64,000 nt of DNA from Mycoplasma suis str. Illinois (GTDB taxonomy: Bacteria; Bacillota_I; Bacilli_A; Mycoplasmatales; Mycoplasmoidaceae): assembly GCF_000179035.2 (NCBI RefSeq), contig NC_015155.1, forward strand, positions 1 to 64,000, read 5' to 3'. The notes beneath the pieces are model-generated. The model was given only the letters and a program-made list of their open reading frames with translations. It had not been told where the DNA came from and made no database searches. This document shows positions 60,971-64,000 of the stretch, one piece after another (within the stretch, counting starts at the first letter, position 1; every line of letters starts with the position of its first letter). A program made the translations under genes and the position numbers.

Positions 60971-61969
60971 ATGGCTCAAATTTCCCTTCCATTAGCTTCT
61001 TCAGGGCTACTGGCCCCAGCTCCCGTAAGTGAACAATTAGGAGCAGAAGATAGAAAAAGAATGACGGCTCCTCAGGAGCCCATAGATGCTTCTGGCCCTA
61101 ATCCATTTACTCCTTTTGTTCGTTTAGACGAACTAAAGAAATACTATGTCAAAACAAATAGAAACTATACTATCATGTTTTGATTTACACTTATTTTTTT
61201 CTTAGTTTATGCATTTTGAATGTTGGTAGAAAGTGGGGAATTATGAGGACAGAGTTCTATGTTGGGTTTTTCTCTGGATTCATGTTATGGGGGTAGTGGG
61301 TGTTTAAAAAATGCCAGCAGCTCAGGTCCAGCAGCTCAGGTCCCCATTCAAACTGGGTTGACGGGAGTCTTATTAACTTTATTTAGAAATGTTTTTAGTC
61401 TCTACTCTAAGAGACAACAATTCAGAAGTGAGTTGGCTTTTAGCCAACAAAATTATTACCCAATGGGAATGACTAGTGGTTTTGTTAGAAGATTAGTAAC
61501 TTTGTATGGTTGAAAAACAAATCTATTTTGAGGAGGTGTGTGTATTGCTGGACTTGGTTTAGTGAGTCTTGCTTATGGTAATGCAGCTTGGGGTATTTCT
61601 GAATTGTGTTCGAGCAGTTCGAGCAGTTCGAGCAGTTCGAGCAGTCAATGGTACTCTTCATGATTTTCTGTAACCGATTACCATCAATGGATGGCAGTAG
61701 GTGGTGTTTTGGGAATAGGTACAGGTTTGGTAACAATTCTTCTTTCAAACCCAATATTGAGGTTGAAAATTAAAAAAGTGTTAAGTATCTTTGGTCAGAA
61801 TGAATACAATATGGCTCCTGAAATTAAAGAAAGAGTATTCAGAATAAATAAAAGAGATAAGATGTTTTGTTGCGTAGTCCTATGTGTAGTAGGATTGGCA
61901 ATTTATATAATCTTTAAAAGGTTAATAGTTACTGTATTCAATAAGAGCCTTAAAAGAACAAAGATTTAA
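60971..61969 (+). CDS. Polytopic membrane protein with short tandem repeats
   Basis: 332 aa with TGA Trp at 61181 and several later sites. The N-terminal 60 residues are soluble and Pro/Ala-rich. Membrane segments are seen at about 72-90 (IMFWFTLIFFLVYAFWML), 180-200, 240-260 and 300-320. Two internal repeats are visible: a 14-bp direct duplication (61315-61342) and four copies of TCGAGCAGT (61610-61645) that code a run of 12 Ser in an apparent outside loop. Function unknown. It ends 16 bases before tpiA. Confidence 0.65.
61610..61645 (+). repeat. Four tandem copies of a 9-bp repeat
   Basis: TCGAGCAGT is repeated exactly four times, in frame, giving Ser-Ser-Ser units. The 9-bp unit lets copy number change without loss of frame, so the serine run could vary between strains. 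Confidence 0.9.
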
Positions 61970-61985
61970 GGCTCTTTAAAAAAGT

Positions 61986-62696
61986 ATGGCAAGAAAGGTT
62001 ATTATTGGAAATCTGAAAATGAACCTTTTGAGACATGAACTTAATTTCTACTTAACAGAGTTAAGAAAGAAATTACAAAATGAAACTCCAAAACATAAGT
62101 TTGGTTTGTCTTTTCCATATATATATCTGGAAAAGACTGCCGAAGAAATAGGAGGACAACTTCAAATATTTGCTCAAGATGTACACCACGCAGAAAAAGG
62201 AGCATATACTTCCTTCATTTCTGCCCCTCAATTGAGTTCTATTAAGGTTTACTCAACCTTAATAGGACATTCTGAATGTAGAGAAATGGGCCAAACAGAA
62301 GAAATTGTTTCTAAGAAGGTTAGATCAGCTCTTCTAAATGGATTAGAAGTTATTTATTGTTGCGGGAAAGATCCACTGAAAGAAATAAAGAATGAATTAT
62401 TCTTTTTGAATTCAAAGACTGTAGAAAAAATTTCTATAGCCTTTGAACCTATTAGTGCTATAGGTACTGGAGAAGCAATGCCCCCAGAAGTAGCAGTAAA
62501 AAACTTAAAAGCTATAAGAGAATTGGCTATAGATATGTGGGGAGAAAGTGGTAAAAAAATAACTTTACTATATGGAGGATCAGTAAATCAAAAAAATTAT
62601 CAAAGTTATCTTTCAGAACCTGCTATAGATGGAATACTAGTAGGTTCTGCAGCCTTAAATATCAATTCCCTTTGAGAAATGGTTATGGGAAGATAG
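61986..62696 (+). CDS. tpiA: Triosephosphate isomerase
   Basis: Interconverts DHAP and glyceraldehyde-3-P. The 236-aa sequence has the substrate Asn/Lys in IIGNLKMN, the electrophilic His in LIGHSECR, the base Glu in IAFEPISAIGTG and the phosphate-binding ITLLYGGSVNQKN and GILVGSAAL. It ends SLWEMVMGR, with one TGA Trp at 62673. Slightly short but complete. Confidence 0.96.
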
Positions 62697-62739
62697 TTTT
62701 TGATTAGTAGCTTTTTAAGTAGTTAAATAAATAGTTAGT

Positions 62740-64000
62740 ATTTCTTCTAACAAAAAAGTAGTTCTAACCATCTTAGATGGTTGAGGACTAAGAGAAGAAA
62801 AAGAATGAAATGCAATAGCTAATGCAAACACTCCTAATTTTGATTCACTAAGGGAAAACTTTCCCTCAACTTCTTTAACTGCTTCTGGGGAACTAGTAGG
62901 ATTACCCCCATCTCAGATGGGGAATTCAGAAGTAGGGCATCTAAATATTGGTGCAGGAAGAATTGTAGAGACAGGTCTCTACAGAATTAATCAATCTATA
63001 AAAAGAGGGGAATTCCCTAAAATACCAGCAATTCAAGAATTACTTAAAGACTTAAATGGAAACATTAAGTCCAATCTTCATGTATTCATATTGGCTTCTA
63101 AGGGGGGAGTTCACTCCCACCTAGATCACTTATATGAATTCCTTAGAGTTGCTAATAGTTATGGAATTAAATCCTTTGTTCACTTATTCAGTGATGGAAG
63201 AGATGTAGCTCCATCACAATTCTTAGTAGATTTGGAAGAAATTCTTCCAAAACTAAAAGAAACAAATTCTCTTCTAGCTACTATCTCAGGAAGATACTTT
63301 GCTATGGATAGAGATAAAAACTGAGATAGACTAGAAAAAGTTTTAAGAGTAATGACTCTTCAAACTGAAATAGATCGGTTTGAAAATCCAAAAGAATATG
63401 TTTCTAGTCAATATGAAAAGGGAATAACTGATGAATTTATTAGTCCAGCAGCTTCAAAAGAATTTATTTCTTCTGAAAGTGGACTAAAAGAAGGAGATCA
63501 AGTAGTATTTCTTAACTTTAGACCCGATAGAGCAAAACAACTATCTCATGTACTAGTTGGTTCTAAGGGACTATATTCTCATGAATCAGAATTAGTCCCT
63601 AAGAACTTATCACTTCACTCTATATCTGAATATGAGGGAATTTCTTCAACTAGTGTATTTTTTCCTTCACTAGAACTAAAAAATACACTAGGAGAAGTAA
63701 TTCATTCTGCTTCTAAATCACAATTAAGAGCTGCCGAAAGTGAGAAGTACCCACATGTTACTTATTTCTTTGATGGAGGAGTAGAAAAAGAGTTTTCTAA
63801 TATTCAAAAAATAATAGTTCCTTCTCCTAAAGTAGGAACTTACGATAAAGCTCCAGCAATGTCTATTGAAGAGCTGTGCACTTCAATAGAAGAAGCTGTA
63901 CTAGATAAAAAACACGATTTAGTAGTTATTAATTTTGCTAATCCAGACATGGTAGGACATTCTGGAGATTTTGAAGCTACTGTCAAAGCTTGTGAAGCTG
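62740..64000 (+). CDS. gpmI: 2,3-bisphosphoglycerate-independent phosphoglycerate mutase (3' end beyond window), apparent ATT start
   Basis: Converts 3-phosphoglycerate to 2-phosphoglycerate with two metal ions. The start region reads SSNKKVVLTILDGWGLRE, with W = TGA. The phosphoserine site lies in PPSQMGNSEVGHLNIGAGRI. Further motifs are HLFSDGRDVAPSQF, SGRYFAMDRDKNWDR, NFRPDRAKQL, YPHVTYFFDGG, SPKVGTYDKAPAMS and NFANPDMVGHSGDFEATVKA. The frame opens after a TAA at 62728; only ATA (62731) and ATT (62740) precede the conserved N-terminus. About 420 residues are in the window and the C-terminal part is cut off. Confidence 0.95.

Overview
The window reads as the start of a hemotropic mycoplasma (hemoplasma) chromosome, probably of the M. 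suis / M. wenyonii / M. ovis branch. That assignment is inferred from gene content; there is no rRNA here to confirm it. The DNA is AT-rich. TGA must be read as tryptophan: dozens of conserved Trp positions (for example in GyrB, GyrA, LepA, ProS, SSB and YitT) are TGA, and most genes look broken under the standard code. All coordinates below use TGA = Trp. The sequence begins exactly at dnaA, the usual first base of a circular chromosome.

Region 1 (1-33.0 kb) is housekeeping DNA. In order it holds dnaA, an AT-rich gap that may be the origin, dnaN, a membrane protein, hrcA, a degenerate ABC ATPase, a frameshifted sua5 (minus), tRNA-Gly, a small secE, a J-domain-like protein, the glucose PTS EIIA, proS, pgi, cardiolipin synthase, prs, tyrS, ffh, tRNA-Arg, rpsF-ssb-rpsR-dnaB (no rplI), five tRNAs on the minus strand (Asn-Glu-Val-Thr-Leu), a YitT-type membrane protein, gapN, gyrB-gyrA, a free-standing GyrA-C-terminal-domain protein, a lysine-rich membrane protein with a G8 tract at its start, a Cys/His-rich small membrane protein, and on the minus strand trpS and a phosphohexomutase.

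Region 2 (33.2-55.4 kb, a third of the window) is a head-to-tail array of paralogous exported proteins. Nineteen belong to family A (about 200-335 aa): a nearly invariant Gly/Ala-rich hydrophobic leader, a hypervariable Ser/Glu/Pro/Lys linker, often a short basic patch, then a roughly 150-residue core with about four conserved Cys and the motifs SCDxQTxW, GFWVRGE, NW and EISC. Five belong to a smaller family B (about 195 aa), whose core has the same order of landmarks. A coiled-coil exported protein closes the region. Several members are broken by single-base indels, two of them in 8-base homopolymers. Hairpin-plus-leader cassettes repeat between genes. This looks like a surface-antigen diversification locus; function is inferred, not shown.

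Region 3 (55.6-64 kb) returns to core genes: a YchF-like GTPase, tdk, an unknown Trp-rich protein, lepA, an unknown helical protein, a polytopic membrane protein with short tandem repeats, tpiA, and the start of gpmI, cut by the window end.

Metabolically the window covers sugar uptake (EIIA) and glycolysis (pgi, tpiA, gapN, gpmI), PRPP and nucleoside salvage (prs, tdk), lipid (cls) and sugar-phosphate (phosphohexomutase) steps, and replication, translation and secretion. Four genes (cls, tyrS, trpS, gpmI) have no ATG, GTG or TTG near the expected N-terminus and seem to start at ATT or ATA.
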